Below are positions 33,991-45,599 of a DNA stretch of 64,000 nt, one piece after another. Source of the DNA: Massospora cicadina (lineage: Eukaryota > Entomophthoromycota > Entomophthoromycetes > Entomophthorales > Entomophthoraceae); assembly GCA_022478985.1 (NCBI GenBank), contig JAKSZP010009626.1:1-64000 (forward strand), written 5' to 3'. A model generated the notes under the pieces. That model saw nothing but the letters and a program-made list of their open reading frames with translations, was not told the DNA's origin and did no database searches. Position numbers and translations under genes: made by a program. Position 1 is the first letter of the stretch, and each line of letters starts with the position of its first letter.

Positions 33991-35621
33991 CCTCTGTGGA
34001 GGTTCCCCTACCGTCCTGTTTGGAGGGGTTGGAACCTTCTTTTGATGCAGCATCCACGAACATACTTTATGAGCACTTGGAATTTGATTGTGACTTCAAG
34101 CTCACTGTGGATCTGGTGCATATATCTTCCCCCATTTACCCATTGACTGTGCGGGAGGAAGAGGCGTTGGATTTGAGGGTAAAAAATCAGTTAGCCAAAG
34201 GGGCCATTTTTCAGCGTACCTCCCATGTTTGCTCCTCGCTTCTCTTTGTTGAGAAGGCTTATGGTACTCTACGCCCCTGCGTAGACTATGGGAACCTCAA
34301 TAACGTTATTGTACCAGACCTCCATCCCATCCCTTTGGATTCACAGATTGAACGCTATGTGGAGAAGGCGAAGGTCTTCTCCAAGCTGGATTGCCTCAAT
34401 GCGTTCAATCAGATCCAGATTAAAAAGGGACAAGAGTGGTTGACCGCATTTCATACCAGAAAAGGGATCTTCCAGTTTCGGGTCATGCCCTTTGGGCTTA
34501 AGAATGCCCCTGCTATCTTTCAACGCCGCATTGATGCAGCGTTGGAGGACTTGTTAGGGGTATGCGCGGTTGCCTACATGGACGACATTCTGATGTTTTC
34601 CACCAACCATGAGTCCCATGCTGTTCACCTTCGGCAAGTGATTGAGATGTTAAAGGCAGCCAGCTTTACACTGAAGAGAAGCAAGTGTGAGTTTTTTAAG
34701 TCCCAGGTCACTTTTCTGGGCAACGTCGTGTTTGACCAAGGACACATGATAACTCCTGACAAGAAGAAGGCGATTCTTGAGTGGCCCAGCCCCACCTCTG
34801 TCAAGGAATTAAGAAGCTTTTTAGGGACGTGTACATTCCTCAAGAAGTTCACGCTGAATCTTTCTGAGGTGGCAGCTCCCTTATATAAGGCTAGTGATGC
34901 AAAGGTGCTTCAGTGGTCCTCCTATTTGGAGGATGCTTTCCAAGCAGTGAAGTGCACCCTGTTGTCCACATCTGTCCTTCGCCATGTTGACCCTTCCAAA
35001 GAGTTCATTGTGTCTACAGATGCCTCCAACTTTGCCATAGCGACCGCCTTGTTACAAGTAGGCAAAGCTGGGATAGAGCATCTGGTGGGATATTTTTCTA
35101 GGAAGATGTCTCTGCCCGAGTTGATCTACGCCATTTATGACAAGGAGTTACTAGCAGTGGTGGAGGCGCTGACGTATTGGCGTCATTACTTGCATGGCTC
35201 TACCCAACCATTCCATGTATGTACAGATCACCGTGCCTTGCTGTATTACCGTGCCCCTCATGTCCTAACCCCACGGCAGACCCATTGGCATGAGACACTT
35301 GCCAAATTTGCTTTCACGTATGAGTTCACCAAGGGCAAGGATAATGGTTTGGCGGATGCTTTGAGCTGCAACCCTGCTTTAGCACCTGATCCCATGGAGG
35401 TGGAAGTGCACAACACACAGGTTATAATTCCTCAAAGTAAAATTCCGTCACAACTTTTCTCTCCCCTGGCCAACGGGCCAGCACTTGTACCTCTGGAAAA
35501 CTCAGAGGAATATGGTATGTTCAGAAGGGTCATCATTTCTCAGTCGCTGTCAGGTGAATATACTATGGTACTTACAAAGAGCTCTTCAAATCAAGAGGAT
35601 CTATCCAGGGGCTATCTGTAA
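33948..35621 (+). CDS. Element A reverse transcriptase and RNase H (557 aa open)
   Basis: Longest open frame in the window. The RT core shows LRPCVDYGNLN, KLDCLNAFNQIQIKKGQEW, FQFRVMPFGLKNAPAIFQR and the catalytic YMDD at residues 210-213. RNase H follows with FIVSTDASNFA, YDKELLAVVEAL and CTDHRALL. These residues are those needed for both activities, so this part of pol looks intact although the gene as a whole is not. It would act on the element RNA inside a cytoplasmic particle. The frame overlaps the protease frame slightly and ends before integrase by a stop at 35619-35621. Confidence 0.9.
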   Translation: MAQYSLHYLAPFLKPSVEVPLPSCLEGLEPSFDAASTNILYEHLEFDCDFKLTVDLVHISSPIYPLTVREEEALDLRVKNQLAKGAIFQRTSHVCSSLLFVEKAYGTLRPCVDYGNLNNVIVPDLHPIPLDSQIERYVEKAKVFSKLDCLNAFNQIQIKKGQEWLTAFHTRKGIFQFRVMPFGLKNAPAIFQRRIDAALEDLLGVCAVAYMDDILMFSTNHESHAVHLRQVIEMLKAASFTLKRSKCEFFKSQVTFLGNVVFDQGHMITPDKKKAILEWPSPTSVKELRSFLGTCTFLKKFTLNLSEVAAPLYKASDAKVLQWSSYLEDAFQAVKCTLLSTSVLRHVDPSKEFIVSTDASNFAIATALLQVGKAGIEHLVGYFSRKMSLPELIYAIYDKELLAVVEALTYWRHYLHGSTQPFHVCTDHRALLYYRAPHVLTPRQTHWHETLAKFAFTYEFTKGKDNGLADALSCNPALAPDPMEVEVHNTQVIIPQSKIPSQLFSPLANGPALVPLENSEEYGMFRRVIISQSLSGEYTMVLTKSSSNQEDLSRGYL

Positions 35622-36670
35622 AGGATGAGATGGTGTGGTTTCAGGGGTGCCTTTGGGTACCTGCTGATCCACTGCGCCTGGAAATCATCCGGGACCAACA
35701 TGATGGAATCACTGTTGGTCATCCTGGGAAAGCCAAGACCTTGGAGTTAATTTGACGCACCTACAATTGGAAAGGCTTACCTGCTCAGGTGGGACGGTAT
35801 TGTAAAGATTGCCTGATCTGCAATAAATTGAAACCAAATTGTCAACCTTTAGTGGGGTTGTTGGTACCAGTTCAAAAGGCTGAAGGGCCCTGGACTTCCC
35901 TATCAGTGGATTACATTGTGGACTTACCTGCCTCTGATGGTTATGATACCATCACGGTAGTGGTGGACCATTTTAAAAAGTTCGCCCACTTTATTCCTTG
36001 CAGAACAACAATTACCACAGCTGAGATGGCTAAGCTCTTCGTCATTCATGTGTTTGTGCTTCATGGGATCCCTCAAGAAATTATTAGTAATTGGGGACTC
36101 CAGTTTACTTCTGTCTTTTTGAAAAAGTAGTGTAAGACTATAGATTCGCCCCTGCCATTCAACTGCCTATCACCCCCAATCAGATGGGCAGACCAAACGA
36201 CTGAACCAGTGCTTAGAACACTTTCTGTGGTGTTAAACTGCCGCAAATCATTCAGATTTTGTTCCTCACCTTCCTATGACCCAGTTTAGCTACAACAACA
36301 CTTTGAATTCTTCAATCAGTTGTTTCTCATTTTATGCCAACCATGGGTTTAACACCATCTTCAACATGGAGCCCAGCTGTGTATTTAAAGTGGAAGCGGT
36401 GGTTGCCTTTGCCAAGAATATCAAGAAAGTACAACAGGGGGGTTTCCACAAGTTTGGAGGTGGCAATGCAAGTATATAAGGAGAATGCTGATTGTAAGTG
36501 ATGAGTGGGTCCAGTGTTCAAAGATGGGGATCTCAGGATTCTTGGTGCTCATAAGATCCCTATCAAGCAGCCATGCAAGAGGCTAGGACCTAAGAGGATT
36601 GGCCCTTACCGCGTTGTTAGAAAGGTGGGCCATGCCTCATATTAGCTGGATCTTCCCCTTCATTTAAGAT
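35622..36670 (+). pseudogene. Element A integrase
   Basis: Zinc-binding HHCC domain (DQHD ... VGHPG ... KDCLICN), interrupted by TGA at about 35754. The core has LSVDYIVDLP (first Asp). The second catalytic position reads ISNWG in place of the usual ISDRG, and the catalytic Glu position reads GQTKRLNQ instead of GQTERLNQ. Both changes are G-to-A type. Further stops near 36128 and 36235. Not functional. Confidence 0.82.
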
Positions 36671-36677
36671 CTTCTCG

Positions 36678-37043
36678 GTGTTTCATGAGAGCAAACTTAC
36701 ATGGTTTGAGGGCCCCCTACCAGAGACTCCTGAGGCCTATCTCATGGATGGGACGCCAGAATGGGAGGTGGAAGAGATAGTTGCCTCCCGTCGCGTTAAA
36801 AGAAGACTGGAGTACCTGGTATCCTGGAAGGGCTTTAATGCTGCAGAGAACAGTTGGGTTCCAGCGCATGACTGTGTGCATGCCCAAGATCTGATTGAAG
36901 CCTTCCACAAGCGTTTTCCCCAGGCTGCTGGATCTCAACCCAAACCGACTGTTGCCACCATGAAGTTGGTCCCTGCCCACAAGAACTTTTCCCTTGCGGA
37001 AGCCCCTGGAGGGGAGTTGAGCCCCATCAGGAGGAGAGGGTAA
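36678..37043 (+). CDS. Element A chromodomain at the Pol C-terminus
   Basis: The first half of this 121-residue frame is a chromodomain: EWEVEEIVASRRVKRRLEYL followed by VSWKGFNAAENSWVPAHDC. The aromatic cage positions (W of EWEVEEI by alignment, YLVSWKG, SW) appear conserved. Such domains steer chromovirus integration towards modified chromatin. The frame runs to the edge of the 3' LTR, and upstream integrase is broken. Confidence 0.85.
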   Translation: MFHESKLTWFEGPLPETPEAYLMDGTPEWEVEEIVASRRVKRRLEYLVSWKGFNAAENSWVPAHDCVHAQDLIEAFHKRFPQAAGSQPKPTVATMKLVPAHKNFSLAEAPGGELSPIRRRG

Positions 37044-37880
37044 TGTCATGATCCCATGACATCATAGTAGGGACTGACCCCAAGGACAAGGATGGGCACC
37101 AGGAGGCCCAGAAGGTGAAATTACAGGGCCTCCCAGACCTGAAGCATACCCTAGACCAACGCTGGGTATGGGCAAAATATGACCAGGCTGGTACTAGTGG
37201 GGTGCTAAGTGCCCAGACCCTTACGTCAGTCCAGGCTTTAAAATGGACAGTCTACCAAATTAATGCAGATGGTTCAATTTGGTTTGTCAAGGAATGGGGT
37301 TTTGAAACCCATTCCATTTATAAAACAACATGTTCAGGTCAAATACAACTTCAATTGATCACTTGAGTGATGTCAGTTTTGGCCTATTCAACTAATTTGG
37401 ATGGCAGCGTTGCCCTATTGGTGGGTTGGTGCTTGGGCCCACTGAGGCATAACCCTTATTCCCCCATTCGAGTTTAAATATGTTTTCCCCCAACCAACAT
37501 CCTTGTTGGTCGACTTCCAAATAAAAGTCCCCCATTTACCATTTTTTATGTTATTCCAAACAATCCTGTGTGTGTACCCCTTCAAGGAGGTCTCCCACTC
37601 CATGAAACTTGCCATTTTGAACACAATAAGTTTATCACCTCATGCACCGTTGGTGCGTCCAGGTCCCCTCCAACCTGGGTCATTTACCCCTTCTCTCAGT
37701 GTGCACCGCGACATCTTTGGCTTGTTATTTATCGCATTTCTTTGCTTAAGTTATTATTTCTCCAGCACCCTCTGCTGGGCAATAATGATTTTTATTCTAA
37801 CATCTAGTTCCCTGGCGTTGGGCCTGTGCACTGAGCACTGCCCTTCTGGGAACAGGAGGGTTATAGACACTTTCCTTACA
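37044..37880 (+). repeat. Element A 3' LTR
   Basis: 837 bp. Begins TGTCATGATCCCATGACA, an inverted repeat with a 4-base spacer. Followed by the CCCC target duplication. Confidence 0.9.
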
Positions 37881-39957
37881 CCCCTTAAGAGCCCAAAAGA
37901 ACTAGCAGTGGTGAAATCCACAGCCAACGTGGCAGCCACAGCTTGGTTATTGATAAGAATGGTAATAATGGTGGTCATCATCCACCTTCCCATGATTGCT
38001 TCCCTCCTGCCTGTTATCAGGTAATATGGATTGCTATGCCCCCAGCATTCTGGTTTTCATTCTGGATGTTCATGCATCCTGAATGCAGGCTAGTCTCAAT
38101 TTCTTTAGATGGCTCTGTGGCACCCACTCACTCAGAGGGTGATGATGAAAGGGGTTGAACCACTTGCAATAATATGTTTGTATGTTCACAGGGTGTGCCA
38201 TCATGTAAATTGGAGGGTCTAGTCCTTCTATACATGGAACTTTCTCTCATGGTTCCAGGCATGTCCAACTGTGTTGAAGCGTTGGAACTATACATATGTG
38301 GCTGCTCCTGTGCACACTTGAACTTCTTCAACCTCTGCTGATAACAGGAAGGGTAAGTCCAAACCATATAACAATGATACTATATTTGGCATTATCAGCA
38401 CCAAATAAATATGACAATAATAAAGGCATAATCCATTAAAGATGTTTCTTTTTTAAATTTGAAAAATGAGATTTTATTAGTGCTTTGAGATTTGGGGTAC
38501 TTAAAGTAGGACTTGCTTTGTATTAAATCTTTTTTTTATAAAGTGATTGTGCACTTACTGCTTGGTTTCAGTGCCAGCGGAGTCCAATTCCTTGATCCTC
38601 TGGGATCTTCTGGGATCCTTTCTTAAATTATATGGAGCTATGGCCTGCATGCGAATGAGTGACTGCTGCTCTGAATGCTCCTGTTTTTCTTGTGCCCCTT
38701 TTGGCTCTTGCATCTGCATGAGTACATTTTTAGTCTCAATTGGCGGAGTTTGCAAAATCAATTTGAATATCATTTTGTAATATTTGCCTTGCTCATCTTT
38801 GTACAAATGGAGTAATTCTCTTCATGTGGGTTTTTGATAATTTTACTTCATTAGCGGTTGAAGCCAAGGTTATAAAAGGGGTTTACAAGGAATCATCTAG
38901 AACGTTGTGCACATAGTCATCAATACTGGAATTTATACTTGTGTGTCCTCTGATGTCATGCTGAACAGCTGTAGAATTATTTTGGAAGCCAGGGGGTATA
39001 TAAGAACTCCCATTGTCAGGAATTTTAGGCCTTACTATGTCATGGAGCGTGCTGATAATAATAAGACTGGGTTGGAACTCTGGGTGAGTGAACACCAAGA
39101 ACCTCAGCCAGAATACCTCAGGTACAGCCATACATATTGACAGATGGAGAATAAGGAAGGTAGCCATGAGGACTGAACAATGATTTCCATAAATAGGAAA
39201 TCCTCATCAATAAGCGTTCAACAGAACTATCTAATTCACAAATAAGTTTGAATAATTTTTAAAAGAATATTGTTAAGAACTAAAATAGCGGGAAGGGAGA
39301 AAAAAATGGAGTGACAGTTGTACATGTTGGGGCTGCTGCATTAATTCTTGAAAAATGGGGAACTGGAACTAAGTGCACTGCCATCAAGAATATATCATGA
39401 TTAAGTTTCAGCAGATCATCATTCCAAAATGTTTTCTGATACTTACTTGCATCTGACCTGATTGGGCAGATTGTCATTAAATTCTTTAGTGAGAATCTTT
39501 ATTCTGCCATAACTGCGCTTGGCACAATGATGATGATGCCTCCAGCAAATGGCAGGTTGTGCCCATATACAGGCCACATTTGGCCAGCTCCATTGATTCA
39601 GGAAAGGATTGAATACTCATATCTGTCAGGGACAGACCCATTTGCAAAATTGTGGGAGAAACCTGGCAGATGGAGACTTTAAGCTCAAAACCAACTTTTA
39701 GCCCTTAATTTTAGTGAAATGTGACTTGACCTCCCCTTCAGAACCTGAACCTGTGGATACTCCTTCCTGGGGGCCCACATTACCTTTTTACTAGCAATGG
39801 CTTCTACCCTCTGCCACCTCCTAGCACAGCTCATAAATTTTATCCACCAACTCTTTGGTGTTCCTAGGGTGACAAGAGAAATGGCCGCCAGCTTTTTACC
39901 CTTTTTTGTTCAAAATGGATATATTCCAATCCAGCTGCAGGGTTGTTCCCCAAAGGC
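37881..39957. other. Unassigned repeat-derived region
   Basis: Two related segments face each other: 37990-38150 (plus) and 38990-39170 (minus) give similar peptides (PPAFWFSFWMFMHPE and VPEVFWLRFLVFTHPE). Between them an open minus-strand frame (38555-38806, 83 aa) ends in a basic NLRKDPRRSQRIKEL stretch. This may be debris of the element whose integrase end lies at 39958-40736, or an old inverted duplication. No clean LTR or terminal inverted repeat could be defined. Confidence 0.35.
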
Positions 39958-40736
39958 TTACATTACCTTTTCCTTTTTGGGATGGGGGAGCACCTCCACC
40001 AGAAACTTAGGCCAATGCAACATCTTTTGTGCCTTGGGGAGCTTAATTTCCAAAATTTTGACAACCTTCTGAGGAGGACAAGGATCATCTGGGTGTGCCA
40101 TGTGAAAGGCTTCCACCAACTTGCAACAATTGGCACAGTCACGCACATTAACCAAACTGTTCTCATATGAGGGTAAGCTTTTCCACGCCATCAGGTACTG
40201 CACCAATTGATGTGAGCAACAAGATTCCAAACTCATCCACCTCTGCTTCTGCAAAGTCTTCAATCACTACTGGCTCAGGGTCCACAGGTGGTGTGCCTTT
40301 AGATAGTGACAACTGAGAGTCGTGGAAGATGGAATGCTGTTTCCAGTGAGTGGGGAGTGCCAACCAGAAAAACCATTACAAAAACCTTCTACTACCTCAT
40401 GAGGTCCTGACTGTTTGCTCACAAACTTCAGCAAGGGCACCTTTATATGCAGATGGTGTGTATTGAGAATGACCAAAGAACCAACCATAATCTCAAGAGT
40501 GGAAAGCTGTTTTCAATCAATGAAACACTTATAATCACTGATGGCTTTGACCATATGCTCATGGACCAGTGATTGTGTGCTCCAGATCTTCTGTGCATGT
40601 TCTGATGCTGCAGGGACCTCTGGGTGAAGGCACAGCTCATGGAAATGAGGGTTATACCACCAATATGGCATCATAAGGCGAAAACCCTGTGGATGTGTAG
40701 GAGGCAATATTATAAACAAACTGAGCCAAAAGAAGG
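39958..40736 (-). mobile_element. Chromovirus fragment D: integrase C-terminus and chromodomain
   Basis: Minus-strand pieces in successive frames: an integrase tail (VKAISDYKCFID, then VKVP-like LLKFVSKQSGPHEVVEGF), the usual linker before the chromodomain (HWKQHSIFHDSQLSLSKG), and a decayed chromodomain (LVQYLMAWKSLPSYENSLVN). The 5' side is cut at 40737 by the LTR of B3. It differs clearly from the chromodomain of element A, so it is another chromovirus family. Confidence 0.78.
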
Positions 40737-41858
40737 TGCTGGAAATTTTTGCCCATATTTCCAGCTGGCTAGATTACCTTGAATCACTAGGGGATAATAC
40801 CCTAATGCAAAGTGAATTGGAAATTGGTAAACCTTGGTTTTTGGGAAAATATGTTTGGGGGATTTTAGGTTATTTTCCTGGTTGGATCTGTTGAGGATCA
40901 ATCTGGACGAATGTTTAAGATCTCATCGGGCAGAGTTGCTGACATAAAATGGCATCTGATAGTTGATTAACTATCAGGTGTACTGATTTGGATCAGTTGG
41001 GTTAAATCATCAACTGATCTGGAATTTAAGGAGTAAGTTGCAAGGTGAGTGATGCTGCCTGCAACTAGCAAATTAATCAGTTGGTTCATGACCTGCCTTA
41101 ATGGATAACAAGTTCTATTACCTAAGCAGGTTGCTTGTTAAATATGGTTGGTTTGCTTGGATCAAGAGGAAAAAAATTAGGGCACGTTTTATGACTCCTT
41201 CCATTTTAAGGTTTCAAGGATGTCCAACAACTGAATCCTAGCCAGGATGGGGAAGACCATCGCTGCTGAGACGAGGATGGGTGATTGAATGGCAATGGCT
41301 GCCATTTCATCAAAGAGGTGTCAACTGAGGGTTGGGCGCCGAATCCCCCACTATTAATTTCCTAGAATTCACTAATAAAAAACAACGGATTATACAGTAG
41401 ATATACTAGCTTAGTACACATTATCAGATTTCCTTTTTCTATTCTTTCTCAGGGATATTATTGATGTGTGCAATAATTGGGAGACTCTTTAAGTAAAAAG
41501 TAAGGATCTGAGCGAAGATCCAGAGAAGAAGCGGAATCAAATTGGGGATTGCTGTTGACTGTGTGTCAAATAGGAGAAACCATCAGCAGGAATCTAAGAG
41601 AAGATTGGGTTAGATGGTTCAAGAGAACAAATCACTATTTTGAGACATCTCAAGTATTTTGAGCGGAAATACTGGCCGAATAGTGGGCCAAGAACTAGGA
41701 CTTCCATTCAATTACAGCTAATAGTCAATATACTAATATCAACCAATCATGCCAACTATCATACAATGCGGATGAATTGCACAAAACCCAAACCTGTGCA
41801 ATTAATAAGTTTATAGGGGTTATATGCCAAAAATAATCAATACCTACAAAATTTTGCA
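40737..41858 (+). repeat. B3 5' LTR
   Basis: About 1122 bp, starting TGCTGGAAATTTTTGCCC and ending TTTTGCA. Matches the B1 LTRs along its length with clear divergence. Confidence 0.85.
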
Positions 41859-41929
41859 AAGTGGTGCTCACTACAGGGGTGTAGTTGATTAGAAGAACTA
41901 AGAAGAATATCTTTTAAAGACAAGTTAAG

Positions 41930-42548
41930 AAAACTATGGATGGAGTTAGCCACCATAAATCAGAATGCCCTAAACTTAGCGGATCATCAAGAATTTGCAG
42001 TCTTGGAAGAAAGAGTTGTCAAGATTGAGGAAAGAATCAATAATGTCGCAAGTTTTGGGAATGTGATACTTGGAAAAGTAATGTCATTAAAGAAGAAAGA
42101 AGGGGACCTAATTTGAGAAGTCTTATTTCTAAAAAGGGAGCATGAATCAGATTGAGTTCATTTGAGAAATTTCAGTGCTGATATCAAGTGACTGATAATA
42201 CAGGTTGAGGAGCTAAAAACTCACAAATGCGATTATGAGACATATGCGGCAATTGATGCTGAAGAAAGAACTCCTTGTATGATAATTTTGAAGTTGAATA
42301 CACCAAGAAACATGCCACCCGCTTTTGCTGCTATTTCAGAGATGATGCCTGAAATCACTCCACAAGTAAGCTGATTAGCTAAACATAGAGAGGTGGTTAG
42401 AAAAACCTTGGAGAAATTCAAGGCAACACCAAAATTGCTGACTTTCCATTAGGATAATGCCCCAGCATTTTTCAAACTGTTTGATATGACTATATATGGA
42501 TATGGTGATTGTCAAAAGGCATTGACGGTGATGAATTGCCTAGACACC
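41930..42548 (+). pseudogene. B3 gag, interrupted
   Basis: Plus-strand Gag N-terminal sequence with an amphipathic coiled-coil-like start (LEERVVKIEERINNVASFGN) and the later phrase YGYGDCQKALTVMNCLDT. The latter matches GYGDCQKALMVINCLDTD in B2 gag, exactly where B2 is inserted. Several stops precede the break. Confidence 0.75.
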
Positions 42549-43704
42549 TGTAAAAATTTACTTTTGGTTGTTATTAGCATTCAACCTAGTAACCTTTTTC
42601 TGCACAGGTTCAGTTTCCTCGTGCACTTCGTCACATTGTATAGTAGAATGAATTATTAATCAATAATAGTATGGAGATTATTATCCATAGTTAAGTATGA
42701 ATTATATTTTGGCCCAACGTTTGGCCAGTATTCCAATTAAATACTCATGATGTCATACTTGTAGGGATTCGTTCCCTTGCTCTTGTCCACCCGATCTTTG
42801 CTGAGATACCCCAGTGACAGTCTCTTTGGTCCAACACACAGTCAGCAGCTATCCCCAATTGTGGCTCCTTCTTCTCTAGATCCCCACTCATATCTTTACT
42901 CTTTTTTCTAAAAGTCTTCCAATTATTGCTCTCTGCAATAGTATCCTTGAGACAGAACAGCACAATGGAAGCTGATGATAGGTTAACTATATACCAAACG
43001 GATAACTTAGAACTAATTAACTATTATTATCTAACTCTAAGTATTACTGTTTTTGACTGTCTTTATTATAGTGAATCCTAGGGAATATATATAGTGAGGA
43101 ATTCGGCTGTCTAACACTTGGTTGACACCTCTTCAATGAAACGGCAGCCATTGCCATTGAATCACCCATCATCATCTTGGCAGCGATGGTCTTCCCCATC
43201 CTGGCTAGGATTCTGTCATTGGACATCCTCGAGACCTAAAACAGAAAGAGTTGGAAAACATGTCCCTAACGTTTTCCTCTTGATCCAAGCAAACCAACCA
43301 TATTTGGCTAGCAGCCTGCTTAGGTAATGGGACTTAGTACCCCTTATGGCAGGTCACTCACTAACTGATCAATTCACTAGTTGCTGGCGGCATCACTCAC
43401 CTAGCAACTTGCTATTCATTCCCAATCAGTTGGTGATGAAACCTGACTGATCCCGATTGGTACACCTGATATTTAATCACTATCAGATGCCCTTCTTCGT
43501 CGACAACTCCACCTGATGAGATCTTAAGTATTCATCCGGATTAATTTCTGACAGATATGACCAGGTGAATATCCCAAAATTCCTCAAACATAGTTACTCC
43601 AAAAATTGGGCCAACTGATTTCCAATTCACTTCGCCTTAGGGAATTTTCCCCTAGCAATACCAGGTAATCTAGAAGGCTGGGAATATGGGCAAAAATCCC
43701 AACA
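42549..43704 (-). repeat. B2 3' LTR
   Basis: 1156 bp. On the minus strand it begins TGTTGGGATTTTTGCCC and ends ACA. Same family as the B1 and B3 LTRs. Confidence 0.88.
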
Positions 43705-43789
43705 CAATTCCCCTCTTGCCTAGATTTCCAGCGAGAAAAGGACTGGGGCATGAGAACACTGCTTTGGACACTTGGTCAAATACTTCTTT

Positions 43790-45470
43790 GGTTAAAGCAG
43801 AGTACACTTGTCAATACTCACCGCTACTCGGGACAACCTTTGGCATATGGCGTTCTTCCTCTTCCTCATCGCTACTGCCTTCTCAGAGCACATTCTCCAC
43901 AATCTACTGTTATTCTGGGATGATCAATTTACTTGTGACAATATTAGTCCTAGGATCTGGTTTCCCCCCATCAGGGTATATGACCTGCTATCATATTCAG
44001 GATTCTTGGTCTGGCATCCTTGATTTCCTTATTTTCCCCTCATCCTAGACAGGAGAGTCTTGCCGTCAATGTTCGTTTTGTGGCTCAATTAATAATACTT
44101 ATTTCTATTTGCCCTTGTTATTTCTTTCATAACCTCTTGGCTCAAGTCATTCCCAATTCTTCCCTTGGAGAGTTTATCCCATTGATTTTGAGATTAATTT
44201 CTCCAAAATTGGAGCTTAGTGGATTGTAGAGTGCATAATGCCAACTTCCATATAAGTCTGACATCCCCCTCTCGTCCAGCTCATATGTTAAATTTTGAGT
44301 CATGATACCAGCAGCTTTCAAATAGTTTGTCTGATCCAGACCTCCGTCTCTTCCAGAAGATTAGTCAGGATGCTCAGTGGAACCTCTTTTATGGTCCTTC
44401 CAGGACTCATACGCCTAGTCTGGCGCCAGCGGCTAGTCCTTCCATTGAATTACTAGAAACGGTAACTAATCCCTCCAAAACCAGGCTGCTATCATTGCAA
44501 ACAACTCTCAGCCAATTCTTCCTCTGCATTCAATTCCAGAGTTGGATTTTGAAACTCTCCTGGTTTTGGCTCCTTTTGCTGATGCTCCAACCATTGCCAT
44601 AGATGCTCCAGAGATTATTCCAGTTGCTCTTGATCGTTAGTTTCTTGCCAGGTCAGACCTGCTCCCTGAGTTCCTCTTCTGACTCAGACAATATTAAAAA
44701 TCCGCTGTTCTGGTCTCCAAGATCACCATTGGTAACAGTATTCACTTTGAGCTCCCCTACGCTGAACTTTGGGCCCAAGTCACCAAGGCTTTGACATTAG
44801 CGCTGAATCCCTCTGATCTTGATAGCATTCTGGATCAGGATACCGCCACTTATGCTCTTTGCTTTGCTGGCCAAGTTCTTTGAAGTTGGTCCACAAAGCT
44901 TCCAGCCTCACCCAGGTTCCACCATTCATTCAGCTTTAGCTTCTGAGAAGCCCATAGTCATTGCTTGCAGGATGTAATCCATTCCCTGAATGACTATCTC
45001 TTCTCTGGCGCTTACCATCAGTACCTTCCGCTGATGGCGTTGATAGGGGGCATAATTTGGCAACCCCTGTCAAGCATCCCTTGTTCATTGCCAGCTCACA
45101 TGTCCGGTGTCCTTGATGAAGCCTGTCGTCAGGCACTCAGGACTAATCTTCCAGCTCCGGTACTGTATCAGGATTACTTGGGATTAGTAACCAATTGCCT
45201 CTTCTTATACTGTTGCTTTCCTCCCCACTCCAGGGTTTCGCGATTGGCTTCATCTGTCATCTCAATCTCTCTTCCCCTAGTCACTTTCTCACAGGGCTCT
45301 TCGTCCACTCAAAGAACGTGGTTCTGTGTAGGTATAACCCCCACTAACATCCAATCTCATATCAATTTTGATGGGCTGTTCCTTCCTACCGCGATCCATC
45401 CTCCCTCCCCCAAGAGGCAACATAGGCGGAATCATCCCTGTACTTAGGACAATTAATAAAAATAAAAATT
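43790..45470 (+). pseudogene. Antisense ORF block of family B (copy in B2)
   Basis: Plus-strand protein sequence inside a minus-strand element, at the same place as in B1. Conserved pieces: FFLFLIATAFSE and DQFTCDNISPRIWFPPIR (43860-43975), a likely start near 44287 leading into SLSDPDLRLFQKISQDAQWN and GPSRTHTPSLAPAASPS, then SIHFELPYAELWAQVTKAL, LNPSDLDSILDQDTATYAL, and MQDVIHSLNDYL from 44965 continuing to about 45447. In the first 34 codons from 44965, 8 of the 17 differing codons are synonymous relative to B1, which hints at past selection on this strand. The product is unknown to me. Frame changes and TGA codons are present. Confidence 0.62.
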
Positions 45471-45599
45471 ATTATATTATTTCAGCTTTTTCTCTGTGCA
45501 GTTTCATAATCTCTTTTTTCCAATATCTTTTATCAATCTTTTATCCTTATTCTCTTTTTTCCCTATGGGATTTGACCTTGTTTTGGTTCAGCGGTCCAT

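Larger units (their letters stand above)
31954..37880 (+). mobile_element. Chromodomain Ty3/gypsy element (element A)
   Basis: LTRs at 31954-32787 and 37044-37880 begin TGTCATG and end CCTTACA. The flanks share ACCCC/CCCC (31949-31953 and 37880-37884), a 4-5 bp TSD. The internal order is protease, RT, RNase H, integrase, chromodomain, the arrangement of chromoviruses. Only about 600 bp separates the 5' LTR from the protease region, and no Gag with zinc knuckle is seen, so gag is largely deleted. Several stops and two changed integrase catalytic residues make it inactive. Confidence 0.93.
40737..42548 (+). mobile_element. Ty3/gypsy family B, copy B3 (5' part only)
   Basis: 5' LTR (40737-41858), the family PBS at 41862-41879 and the first 650 bp of gag. 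At 42548 it is cut by insertion of copy B2; the last five bases ACACC are the expected left half of the B2 target duplication. The rest of B3 must lie to the right of position 64000. Confidence 0.88.

Noticed and set aside
40267..40736. Fragment D as the missing 5' end of element A
   Set aside because: It lies on the opposite strand, encodes integrase tail and chromodomain (which A already has), and its sequence differs from that of A.
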